Below, one piece after another: positions 54,375 to 61,601 of a stretch of 64,000 nt of DNA (positions are counted from its first letter, which is position 1; every line of letters starts with the position of its first letter). The stretch covers positions 310,001 to 374,000 of the forward strand of contig CP076040.1 of assembly GCA_014529675.2 (NCBI GenBank), in the 5' to 3' direction. The DNA is from Opitutia bacterium ISCC 52 (GTDB lineage Bacteria > Verrucomicrobiota > Verrucomicrobiia > Opitutales > UBA2995). The position numbers and the translations under genes are program-made. The notes beneath the pieces were generated by a model, which was not told the origin of the DNA, did not search any database, and saw only the letters and a program-made list of their open reading frames with translations.

Positions 54375-55775
54375 GTGTCCGATATCTCAGATCCAATTAC
54401 TCCTTCGCAAGCACCCACTTCTTCCGGCGAATTTGAACGCGAACCCGTTCCTCCATCCGAGCTTAAAGGCGCCAATAAGTTCTGGGGTATGTATGCGGGC
54501 GAGCATTGTGCTGGAACGGAGTTTATGATCGGCCCACTGTTTCTCCTAAATGGAGTGAGTCTGCAGAACATTTTTCTCGGTCTTCTTCTAGGAAACTTAC
54601 TGGCGGTGCTTAGTTGGCGATTCCTGTGCGCACCGATTGCGACTCAGGCTCGGCTCACACTCTATTATCATTTGGAAAAGATCGCCGGCAATAAACTGGT
54701 GATTCTCTACAACCTGGCGAACGGCATTCTGTTTTGTTTCTTAGCCGGAGCCATGATTACCGTGTCCGCGACGGCGGTGGGGATCCCTTTCGATATTCCC
54801 ATGCCAACAAAGGAGGATGTTTTCCCCAACAGTATTTCGTTTGTTGTCATAGTTCTTGCGGTGGGTTCTGTCATCGCCTTGGTAGCGGCCAAGGGCTACG
54901 ATACCGTTGCCAAGTTCGCCAATGTTGCTGCCCCTTGGATGATTCTGGTGTTTGCTGCTTGTGGCATTGTTGCTTTCAAACAGCTGGAAGTCTCGGACTG
55001 GGCAGCACTCAACAGCTTGTGGAGTGAGTCCATTGTATTCGCTCAGGAAGAAGAGGCTGCATCCTCCATGAGTTTCTGGAGCGTGGTATTTTTTGGCTGG
55101 TTTTGTAATGCCGCGATGCACGTAGGTATGTCCGACCTATCTGTTTTTCGTTTTGCTAAAAAGCCTAGTTATGGCTGGGCCTCCGCTGCGGGCATGTATG
55201 TCGGTCACTATATGGCTTGGATAGCCGCGGCCTTCATGCTGGCCGCTCAGATTAAACTCCTGCGCGATGCCAATCCGGTTCCTGGCCCCATGGCCTACAG
55301 TGTCGCAGGTATTGCCGGAATTATTTGTGTGATCGTGGCCGGCTGGACTACAGCCAACCCAACCATCTACCGCGCGGGTCTCGCTTTTCAGGCTATCGTT
55401 CCCAAAGTGTCACGCTTCAAGGTCACTTTGTTCACCGGATTTATAGCTACTGTGGCAGGAACCTTTCCTGCAATCGCATGGCAGCTACTCGATTTTGTAG
55501 GCATCTACGGAACTATCCTGGCACCTATTGGGGCGATCATTTTCTTTGATTGGTATTTCAGACGAAACGGGGATTCAGCGAATTTCCATAGTGCCGGACC
55601 TGCTTCTTCTTTCAGCATACCTGTGCTCATATCCTGGCTCGTCCCAGTATCCATAGGATTATATTTCTATAAATTCCATGGAGTATCCGCCTGGTATCTG
55701 CCTTTACCCTGCTGGCTTGGTTGCGGAGTACTTTACCTGGCTCTTAACAAAAAAGAGGCGACCGCCTCAGCTTAG
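54375..55775 (+). CDS. NCS1-type permease (cytosine/purine family)
   Basis: A 466-residue membrane protein with about 12 hydrophobic helices, starting at GTG 54375. It resembles the cytosine/purine/uracil/thiamine/allantoin permeases (NCS1, CodB-like): a hydrophilic N tail, then FWGMYAGEHCAGTEFMIGPLF, a GYDTVAKFANVAAPWMIL helix 5-6 region and WTTANPTIYRAGLAFQAIVP. Substrate is not certain; relatives transport nucleobases, hydantoins or vitamins. Divergent from the lyase pseudogene. The small membrane protein gene follows at 20 bp. Confidence 0.8.
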   Translation: MSDISDPITPSQAPTSSGEFEREPVPPSELKGANKFWGMYAGEHCAGTEFMIGPLFLLNGVSLQNIFLGLLLGNLLAVLSWRFLCAPIATQARLTLYYHLEKIAGNKLVILYNLANGILFCFLAGAMITVSATAVGIPFDIPMPTKEDVFPNSISFVVIVLAVGSVIALVAAKGYDTVAKFANVAAPWMILVFAACGIVAFKQLEVSDWAALNSLWSESIVFAQEEEAASSMSFWSVVFFGWFCNAAMHVGMSDLSVFRFAKKPSYGWASAAGMYVGHYMAWIAAAFMLAAQIKLLRDANPVPGPMAYSVAGIAGIICVIVAGWTTANPTIYRAGLAFQAIVPKVSRFKVTLFTGFIATVAGTFPAIAWQLLDFVGIYGTILAPIGAIIFFDWYFRRNGDSANFHSAGPASSFSIPVLISWLVPVSIGLYFYKFHGVSAWYLPLPCWLGCGVLYLALNKKEATASA

Positions 55776-55795
55776 ACCTAGAACTTATTTCAATC

Positions 55796-55999
55796 ATGAC
55801 TCTCGTATTGACTATTCTGGCACGCGTTGGACTTTTTCTAACTATTCTACCAGCCATACTCTTTCTTTTTGATGGGATGACCCTAAGCACTGCCAAGTGG
55901 GTGATGATGCTCGGCACTATTTTGTGGCTGGTTGCCGCGCCTCTCTTGCAAAAGAAACATGAGGAAGCAGCAATGAGTCATGCAAGTGATCCATTGTAA
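55796..55999 (+). CDS. small two-helix membrane protein
   Basis: A 67-residue protein with two hydrophobic segments (about 3-26 and 34-50) and a hydrophilic, His/Glu-containing tail. The ATG lies 20 bp after the permease stop, so it is probably cotranscribed and might be an accessory subunit. I recognise no family. Confidence 0.6.
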   Translation: MTLVLTILARVGLFLTILPAILFLFDGMTLSTAKWVMMLGTILWLVAAPLLQKKHEEAAMSHASDPL

Positions 56000-56018
56000 G
56001 CTACTACTTCGAAGGTAC

Positions 56019-56060
56019 AAAAAAACCCTCAACCAACTTTGTCATCAAGTCGGTCGAGGG
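56019..56060 (-). terminator. rho-independent terminator (minus strand)
   Basis: On the minus strand: CCCTCGACC, a loop, GGTTGAGGG, then seven T. It stands 18 bp downstream of the 56078 gene stop and supports transcription of that small gene. In the plus direction it also follows the 55796 gene, without a T-run of its own. Confidence 0.75.
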
Positions 56061-56077
56061 TGATAAAAGGTAAGTGC

Positions 56078-56308
56078 TTACTTATTAAGCTCTGACAGCT
56101 TCTTCTCGGCTTCCTTCTCGAGTTCGGCTGCTTTCTTTTTAGCTTCCGCTTCAGCATCTTTGGCCATAGCAGCTGCTTCGCTTTGAGCCTTTTCAGCGTC
56201 TGATTGCATCGCTGCGGCAGATGAGTCCGCTCCTCTGTGATCGGCAAGATAATGAATGGACGAAAGAGGGGGCGAGTTCTTAAAATGAAATCCGTCTCGT
56301 CCAATCAA
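56078..56308 (-). CDS. Ala/Lys/Glu-rich small coiled-coil protein
   Basis: A short frame whose last about 48 residues form a highly charged Ala/Glu/Lys helix (SDAEKAQSEAAAMAKDAEAEA and on), ending in KLSELNK. A good terminator follows. The start is uncertain: TTG at 56308, or the internal ATG giving MQSDAEKAQ. An AGGAGG-like sequence lies too far upstream. Helical repeats of this kind occur in small lipoproteins or histone/phasin-like proteins. No signal peptide is visible in this frame, so the N terminus may be damaged. Confidence 0.5.
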   Translation of the reverse strand: MIGRDGFHFKNSPPLSSIHYLADHRGADSSAAAMQSDAEKAQSEAAAMAKDAEAEAKKKAAELEKEAEKKLSELNK

Positions 56309-56403
56309 GTTGAAACACGAGCTCTTGATAGCGGCGTTCCTCCTGTATGCTAGGATGTATTACGAATTTGAACTATGAGAATAGGCCCTAATCGATGATC
56401 GAC

Positions 56404-57897
56404 CTAATATCGCTGGATTGGTTCCGGAAGTAGAGAAAGAAACTGAGTTCCTTTCTTCTCCAACTCCTTAGTCAGGAGCGCACGCATCTCCAGTTTAGTT
56501 TTATGGTATTCTGGTCGCACGGCCAAGTTGCTTAGTTCTTCCGGATCGGCTTCTATGTCGTAGAGTTCATCCAGATAATCTTTGTAGATGTATCGGATAT
56601 ACTTATACTTTCCCTGACGGACCATGAGCCAGGCTTTGATCTCGGTCTTGTGGGTGTTGAACTTTTCCCAGTCTCCTGTTTCGTGCGCTTTTTTTAGCTC
56701 CTCGATCATCTGCTCCTGGCCGTAAATGTTTCCGGTGTAGGTTTGTAGCATGGGGCGTTCGTCCCAGCTTCGCGTTTCCGGGTGGAGGAAGAGGTCCGTC
56801 AGATCGCGGCCATCCAGTTTCATTGCTGGTTCGATACTCGCCAGACTGTGAAAGGTGCGGATGAGGTCTACGCCATTTACCGGCACGGTGCTGCGGGTGT
56901 TGAAGGGCACCTTGCCCGGCCAGTGAATGATTAAAGGAGCAAGGAGGTTGGCATCGTAGGGAGCAATTTTCAGATTAAAGCCATGCTGTCCCCAGGCGTA
57001 GCCCTGGTCTGAAGTGAAGACGACTACGGTGTTTTCCAATTGTCCGTTTGCTTCCAAGGCCTTCATGATACGCCCTACGCCTTCATCGATAGCCATGACC
57101 GCTTCATGATACATCTTCACTGTCTCATCGAGCGTGTTGTTTCCCTTCATGGGGATACCTGTTTTCGGGTGAGGGGGATTGGTCTCCAGATTTACCATGT
57201 GTGCCGGCTTGTCGGGACGGGGAGGAAAAATATCCTTCGGGTAAACCATTTCAGGAGCTTCTTCCAGTTTGCCGATGTGCCGATCGGCAGGTGTGTAGGG
57301 TCCGTGGACGGCACCATAGCATAGCCAGAAATACCAGGGATGATCTGGTTCGGTTGCACGTTCCTCCAAGAATGCGATCGTCCGGTCAGTGTAGGCGTCC
57401 GTACTGTATTGTTCCAATTCTACCGACTCTTCCCCATTGATGCGCAGGGATTGATCCCAGTAGTAATTCTTACCGTTTCCTGGCAAGTGATGTTCCCATA
57501 CGGCAGACCAATCCCAGGCTTCCTTGTAGCGAGGGACATTCCAGTGCCATTTGCCGATCATGCCCGTGTAGTAACCTTGTGATCGGAAGTGAGTGGCCCA
57601 GTAGGGAGTTCCTTTGTGGTAGTTGAACTGGAGCATACCCGTGAGGGCATTGCCCCGGGAGGGGACACATTTCGCGCCCGTGTAACTGTAGCGGAATCGC
57701 AGACCTTTTTCAGCTAAGGCATCGATATTGGGGGTATTAATCCAGGGTTGAGCTTCAGTGTAACTACTGATGGTCCGGATGCTTTGGTCGTCTGTAAAGA
57801 TATAGAGGATGTTGGGGCGATCCGCTGGAGTGGATGAAAAGAGCGACGAACAAAGAGCCACTAGGAAAGCCGATAGAAAATAGGTGGGATATCTCAT
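56404..57897 (-). CDS. sulfatase (type I, FGly)
   Basis: A 497-residue exported sulfatase (signal peptide about 1-24). FGly motif C77-V-P-S-R81 in YTGAKCVPSRGNALTG, metal site FTDDQSIRTISSY, GKWHWNVPRYKE and FTSDQGYAWGQHG. This layout resembles choline-/iduronate-type S1 sulfatases acting on sugar sulfates. It is preceded 18 bp upstream by the YtoQ-like gene on the same strand, so the two may be cotranscribed. Confidence 0.88.
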   Translation of the reverse strand: MRYPTYFLSAFLVALCSSLFSSTPADRPNILYIFTDDQSIRTISSYTEAQPWINTPNIDALAEKGLRFRYSYTGAKCVPSRGNALTGMLQFNYHKGTPYWATHFRSQGYYTGMIGKWHWNVPRYKEAWDWSAVWEHHLPGNGKNYYWDQSLRINGEESVELEQYSTDAYTDRTIAFLEERATEPDHPWYFWLCYGAVHGPYTPADRHIGKLEEAPEMVYPKDIFPPRPDKPAHMVNLETNPPHPKTGIPMKGNNTLDETVKMYHEAVMAIDEGVGRIMKALEANGQLENTVVVFTSDQGYAWGQHGFNLKIAPYDANLLAPLIIHWPGKVPFNTRSTVPVNGVDLIRTFHSLASIEPAMKLDGRDLTDLFLHPETRSWDERPMLQTYTGNIYGQEQMIEELKKAHETGDWEKFNTHKTEIKAWLMVRQGKYKYIRYIYKDYLDELYDIEADPEELSNLAVRPEYHKTKLEMRALLTKELEKKGTQFLSLLPEPIQRY

Positions 57898-57915
57898 GGT
57901 ATCTAAAGTAGTAAA

Positions 57916-58500
57916 CTAGCTAACATGCCGATGGGGCTTATGGAAAGCAACGGCCTTCAGATGGAACCGTTTCAAGCGTCTCAGAATTGGGAGTGCGTTG
58001 AAACCATATTTACGTTCGGTATCAGAAGAATGATCGAGGCTCTTGGGAGCCAATAGCCATTCTTTGGTGATCACGTATTTTAATATTTCAACCACTTGCT
58101 CGGGTGTTGTGGCCCATGCCAAGGCAGAGGCGTCTACTTCCTTCAGTGGATGTATGATCGTTTCATCATGGAGGGTTATGTAAGGTTTTCCCAAAGCGGC
58201 GAAAAAGCCGGCATCAAATGCGGCGTTCCACTGTTTATATTTATCTCCAAAACGAACGATCGCTAGATCACAACTATTAATCAGTGTTTTAGTTCGTATG
58301 GTATTCACCTTAGCAGACTTATGGTCACGCCAAAAACGGTTCTCTTCGGCTCCGAGTACATCGCCTGCCTCGTCGCTGGCTTCATGATCGGTTACGGGTG
58401 CTGAGAACGTGGCTGGTAGATTGCTTGCCCTGCAGCTATCTTCTATTTGTTGCCTCCAGTCAGTATGTATCTCGCCGGATAGATATATTTTCCAATTCAT
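57916..58500 (-). CDS. YtoQ family protein with C-terminal extension
   Basis: A 194-residue protein. The ATG at 58500 opens MNWKIYLSGEIHTDWR, the standard YtoQ start; a longer frame from 58539 adds an unnatural leader. YtoQ features are PVTDHEASDEAGDVLG, FWRDHKSAKVNTIRT, RFGDKYKQWNAAFDAGFFAALGKPYITLH and LKEVDASALAWA. The family is related to nucleoside 2-deoxyribosyltransferases and its substrate is unknown. After about residue 148, where YtoQ normally ends, there is a basic 46-residue extension (LLAPKSLDHSSDTERKYG...) that I do not recognise. Confidence 0.85.
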   Translation of the reverse strand: MNWKIYLSGEIHTDWRQQIEDSCRASNLPATFSAPVTDHEASDEAGDVLGAEENRFWRDHKSAKVNTIRTKTLINSCDLAIVRFGDKYKQWNAAFDAGFFAALGKPYITLHDETIIHPLKEVDASALAWATTPEQVVEILKYVITKEWLLAPKSLDHSSDTERKYGFNALPILRRLKRFHLKAVAFHKPHRHVS

Positions 58501-58581
58501 GATATTTATTTCATTGAGTTCTGATAAGGTGTTTCTCAATGGGGTCGCTGTCTATTCTTCTCGTCCTAAGAAACATACACC

Positions 58582-58839
58582 TTAAACCTTCCTTCCCGTG
58601 TCATGCGAAGGTTGGTTTTTTTCGATCATCTTAAAAGTATTAGAAACACCTTCTTCTTTCGCAAGCGAAGCAGCTATTTTGGTAACGAATGTTCGAATCT
58701 CTTGATCGGCGAATCGATGGTATATTTCCTTATTCATCGAATCTTTCAGATTGCCCCATTTCGCTCCTGCTAAATAACTAGACCATTGCCCATAATTCAG
58801 CATCCTATGGTTTTGATCATCCGGAGTTCCTATTTCCAA
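58582..58839 (-). CDS. small hypothetical protein (85 aa)
   Basis: An 85-residue, charged, helical protein beginning MEIGTPDDQNHRMLNYGQW and ending DTGRKV. No signal peptide, membrane segment or known motif. It lies 81 bp upstream of the YtoQ gene on the same strand, so it may be part of that transcript. It could be a remnant of a larger gene, since the neighbouring sequence (58883-59014) is clearly a fragment. Confidence 0.5.
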   Translation of the reverse strand: MEIGTPDDQNHRMLNYGQWSSYLAGAKWGNLKDSMNKEIYHRFADQEIRTFVTKIAASLAKEEGVSNTFKMIEKNQPSHDTGRKV

Positions 58840-58882
58840 ACGAAATAATCTCCTTTAAATAAAACGGTACCCCATACCCAGG

Positions 58883-59014
58883 ATGCCCGATACCTGGGAA
58901 AAACAAAACGGTTTAAATCCAAAAGACCCTGGTGATAGAAATGGTGATAAGAACCATGATGGATTTACGAATCTGGAAGAATATCTGAATAACCTTGTCG
59001 AACTTGATACTTAA
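58883..59014 (+). pseudogene. C-terminal fragment with EF-hand/thrombospondin-3-like motif
   Basis: Forty-three codons reading MPDTWEKQNGLNPKDPGD, then DRNGDKNHDGFTNLEEYLNNL. The D-x-N-x-D-G calcium motif after M-P-D-x-W-E-x-x-N-G-L-N-P is the standard C-terminal tail of large secreted pectate-lyase-like or sulfatase-associated proteins in this phylum. No upstream coding sequence in the frame continues it, so the rest of the gene is gone. It ends 8 bp before the hydrolase ATG. Confidence 0.65.
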
Positions 59015-59021
59015 ACGATCG

Positions 59022-59987
59022 ATGCATTCTCAACAAAACTACCCTGCGATACGGCGTTGGTCGAGTTTGGTCGCGACTATTCTCGCAACAACTTTCTCCG
59101 TGGTCCTAGGTCAAGAACCTGATCAACCACCCGAAACTTTCGCCGGGCCACCGCCTGCTTCTTTTCTTCCAAACGAACGATTGCATCCGGAAGTATTGCT
59201 TTGGCCGGACGAAGCTCCGGGATCGGAAGGCAAAACCGAAGGCGCTCGTTATAGAACGCTCAATGACCGGTTGGTGCTATCCAATATTCATCATCCATCG
59301 ATCACAGTTTATCTTCCGCCTGCTGAAGTCGCAACTGGAGCGGCGGTGGTCGTAATACCGGGAGGAGGTTTTCGTTCGAACTGGATTACCCATGAAGGAT
59401 ATCGAGTAGGGGACTGGTTGGCCAGTCATGGTGTTGCCGCCTTTGTTTTGAAGTATCGGCTGGAACGCGACCTGGGGTCTGACTACTCCACGATGGAACA
59501 TTCCCTGGCTGATGCGCAACGCGCCTTGCGAACGGTTCGTAGCCGTGCATCCGAATGGTTGATCGATCCTGAACGCATCGGGGTCATGGGTTTTTCTGCC
59601 GGCGGTGTACTTTCGGGTCTAGTGGGCACGCATTTTGATAAGCCCGTGAAAGATCGGACAGATGCGATCGATGACCTGAGCGCCAAGCCAGCTTTTATCG
59701 GCCTGGGTTACGGTTCTCCTTTTGGTTCCAACAGCTCCTGGAAAACAAAAATTCGAAAAGATATGCCACCCGTGTTTCTAATTGCCGGTGGGGACGATCT
59801 GATAGCGGAGGATTATCCTGATATTTATCTTCGACTAAAATCTGCCGGCGTATCAGCCGAGTTGCATATTTATGCAGGTGTCGGACATGGATTCGGTATC
59901 CAACCGAGGAACTCACCTGCCGTCGCCGGTTGGATCGATCGGTTTCATGAATGGTTGTTTACGCAAGGGCTATTGTCGGGGAGATAA
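59022..59987 (+). CDS. exported alpha/beta hydrolase (acetyl-esterase-like)
   Basis: A 321-residue protein. The ATG at 59022 (MHSQQNYPAIRRWSS) gives a basic N terminus and signal helix ending VVLG; an in-frame TTG at 58995 would overlap the upstream fragment. Oxyanion loop VVVIPGGGFRSNW, nucleophile elbow GVMGFSAGGVLSG and a late GVGHGFG His. The order and EVLLWPDEAPGSEGK resemble the esterase domains attached to xylanases and pectin enzymes. Likely deacetylates polysaccharide or oligosaccharide in the periplasm. Confidence 0.83.
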   Translation: MHSQQNYPAIRRWSSLVATILATTFSVVLGQEPDQPPETFAGPPPASFLPNERLHPEVLLWPDEAPGSEGKTEGARYRTLNDRLVLSNIHHPSITVYLPPAEVATGAAVVVIPGGGFRSNWITHEGYRVGDWLASHGVAAFVLKYRLERDLGSDYSTMEHSLADAQRALRTVRSRASEWLIDPERIGVMGFSAGGVLSGLVGTHFDKPVKDRTDAIDDLSAKPAFIGLGYGSPFGSNSSWKTKIRKDMPPVFLIAGGDDLIAEDYPDIYLRLKSAGVSAELHIYAGVGHGFGIQPRNSPAVAGWIDRFHEWLFTQGLLSGR

Positions 59988-60101
59988 AGAGGCCTAGATT
60001 GCTCGAACGGGTGGGCGCTGGCGCAGGGTAAAATTTTATCGCTTAATTTTTCGCTTTCATTTGTCGGTATCTATGCCACAAATATTGTCCTTCAGAAATC
60101 T

Positions 60102-60368
60102 ATGAACGGAATCGAAAACATCCTGGAGCAGGAAGGCATCGGCCTTGCGATCACCGGTATGAGTATCGTATTTATCGCGCTACTCCTGATCACCTTCTAT
60201 ATCGCGTTTCTGCCAACGCTGCTCAAACACCTGGACAAGATTCTTCCGGAACAAAAATCGAGCCATCAGCGGGCTGAAGGCAAAGTATCGGAAGAAGAGG
60301 ACTTGATGGTTGCTGCGGCGATCGCCACTGCATTTCGGCGCCGGCGGAAACTTAAGGAGACTCGCTAG
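60102..60368 (+). CDS. oadG: oxaloacetate decarboxylase gamma-type subunit
   Basis: An 88-residue protein with one membrane helix (about 14-40, GLAITGMSIVFIALLLITFYI) and a charged C tail, the OadG layout. OadG holds alpha and beta together and binds zinc through its C tail; here the tail is short and the usual His-rich end is not evident. It lies 9 bp before the beta subunit gene in the order gamma-beta-alpha. Confidence 0.85.
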   Translation: MNGIENILEQEGIGLAITGMSIVFIALLLITFYIAFLPTLLKHLDKILPEQKSSHQRAEGKVSEEEDLMVAAAIATAFRRRRKLKETR

Positions 60369-60377
60369 ACTGCGATT

Positions 60378-61508
60378 ATGGATCTTTTTATTTCTTTCTT
60401 AGAAACGACCGGCTTCGCGCAAATGACCTGGGGCAACGCGGTCATGATACTGGTCGGCTTAGTGTTTATTTACCTGGCGATCACCAAGGATTACGAACCT
60501 CTCCTGCTAGTACCGATCGGGATGGGCGCTGTTGTGGGGAACATCCCCAGTGTCGAGAGTATGGCCCTCGGGGTCTATGATGATGGGAGTGTCCTTCAGT
60601 ATATCTACTTTGGAGTTAGCAACGGGATCTACCCGCCACTGATCTTTCTCGGCATTGGAGCGATGACCGATTTCAGCACTATGCTCTCCAATCCAAAGCT
60701 GATCCTGCTTGGTGCAGCGGCGCAGGTTGGCATCTTTCTCACATTGCTCGGAGCCCTTTTCCTTGGATTCACTGGCCAGGAGGCCGGCGCTATCGGGATT
60801 ATCGGAGGAGCGGATGGACCGACCGCGATCTTCCTCTCGGCTAAGCTCGCTCCGCACCTGCTGGGGGCCATCGCCATAGCCGCCTATTCCTACATGGCTC
60901 TGGTTCCAGTGCTGCAACCGCCGGTGATGTACCTTTTGACATCGAAAAAGGAACGGCTGATTCGGATGAAGCCGCCCCGCCATGTGAGCCAACGAGAAAA
61001 GATTATCTTTCCTATTGCTGGGTTCCTGATTGCGGCGTTGATCGCCCCGGGTTCCCTGACGTTGGTCGGTATGCTGTTTTTTGGCAACCTGCTTAAAGAG
61101 AGCTGCGTTACCGAGCGTCTGGCCAATAGCGCCCGAAACGCCATGGTTGATATCGTCACCATCCTGCTTGGCTTCTCAGTCGGGGCCAGTACACAGGCCG
61201 ATAATTTTCTCACCTCGCAATCCTTGATGATTTTTGGATTGGGCGCCTTGTCCTTCATCGTCGCCACAGCTGGAGGAGTGCTCTTTGCCAAATTCATGAA
61301 CTTGTTCCTTAAGGACAAGATTAACCCTCTGGTCGGTGCTGCTGGCGTGTCCGCTGTGCCTGATTCGGCCCGCGTAGTCCAGATGGTTGGCCAGAAAGAA
61401 GATCCCGAGAACTTCCTGCTTATGCATGCGATGGCGCCCAATGTGGCCGGGGTTCTTGGCAGTGCCATTGGCGCTGGCATTCTCTGGTCCGTACTAGTGG
61501 GAGGATAA
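60378..61508 (+). CDS. oadB: oxaloacetate decarboxylase beta-type subunit (Na+ pump)
   Basis: A 376-residue membrane protein with about nine helices. The family signature GAIGIIGGADGPTAIFLSA (carrying the Asp used for Na+ transfer) and GAAGVSAVPDSARVVQMVGQ are present. It couples decarboxylation of carboxybiotin to sodium export. Full-length for OadB. Cotranscribed with the gamma subunit; a 93-bp gap leads to the alpha subunit. Confidence 0.92.
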   Translation: MDLFISFLETTGFAQMTWGNAVMILVGLVFIYLAITKDYEPLLLVPIGMGAVVGNIPSVESMALGVYDDGSVLQYIYFGVSNGIYPPLIFLGIGAMTDFSTMLSNPKLILLGAAAQVGIFLTLLGALFLGFTGQEAGAIGIIGGADGPTAIFLSAKLAPHLLGAIAIAAYSYMALVPVLQPPVMYLLTSKKERLIRMKPPRHVSQREKIIFPIAGFLIAALIAPGSLTLVGMLFFGNLLKESCVTERLANSARNAMVDIVTILLGFSVGASTQADNFLTSQSLMIFGLGALSFIVATAGGVLFAKFMNLFLKDKINPLVGAAGVSAVPDSARVVQMVGQKEDPENFLLMHAMAPNVAGVLGSAIGAGILWSVLVGG

Positions 61509-61601
61509 GATACATGGCTCTCACACTTCATCTTTCCCGCCCGATTATCCCCGAACCTTTTAAACTACTTTCTCTGATTTCCACCATTTGACGAACTGAT
61601 C

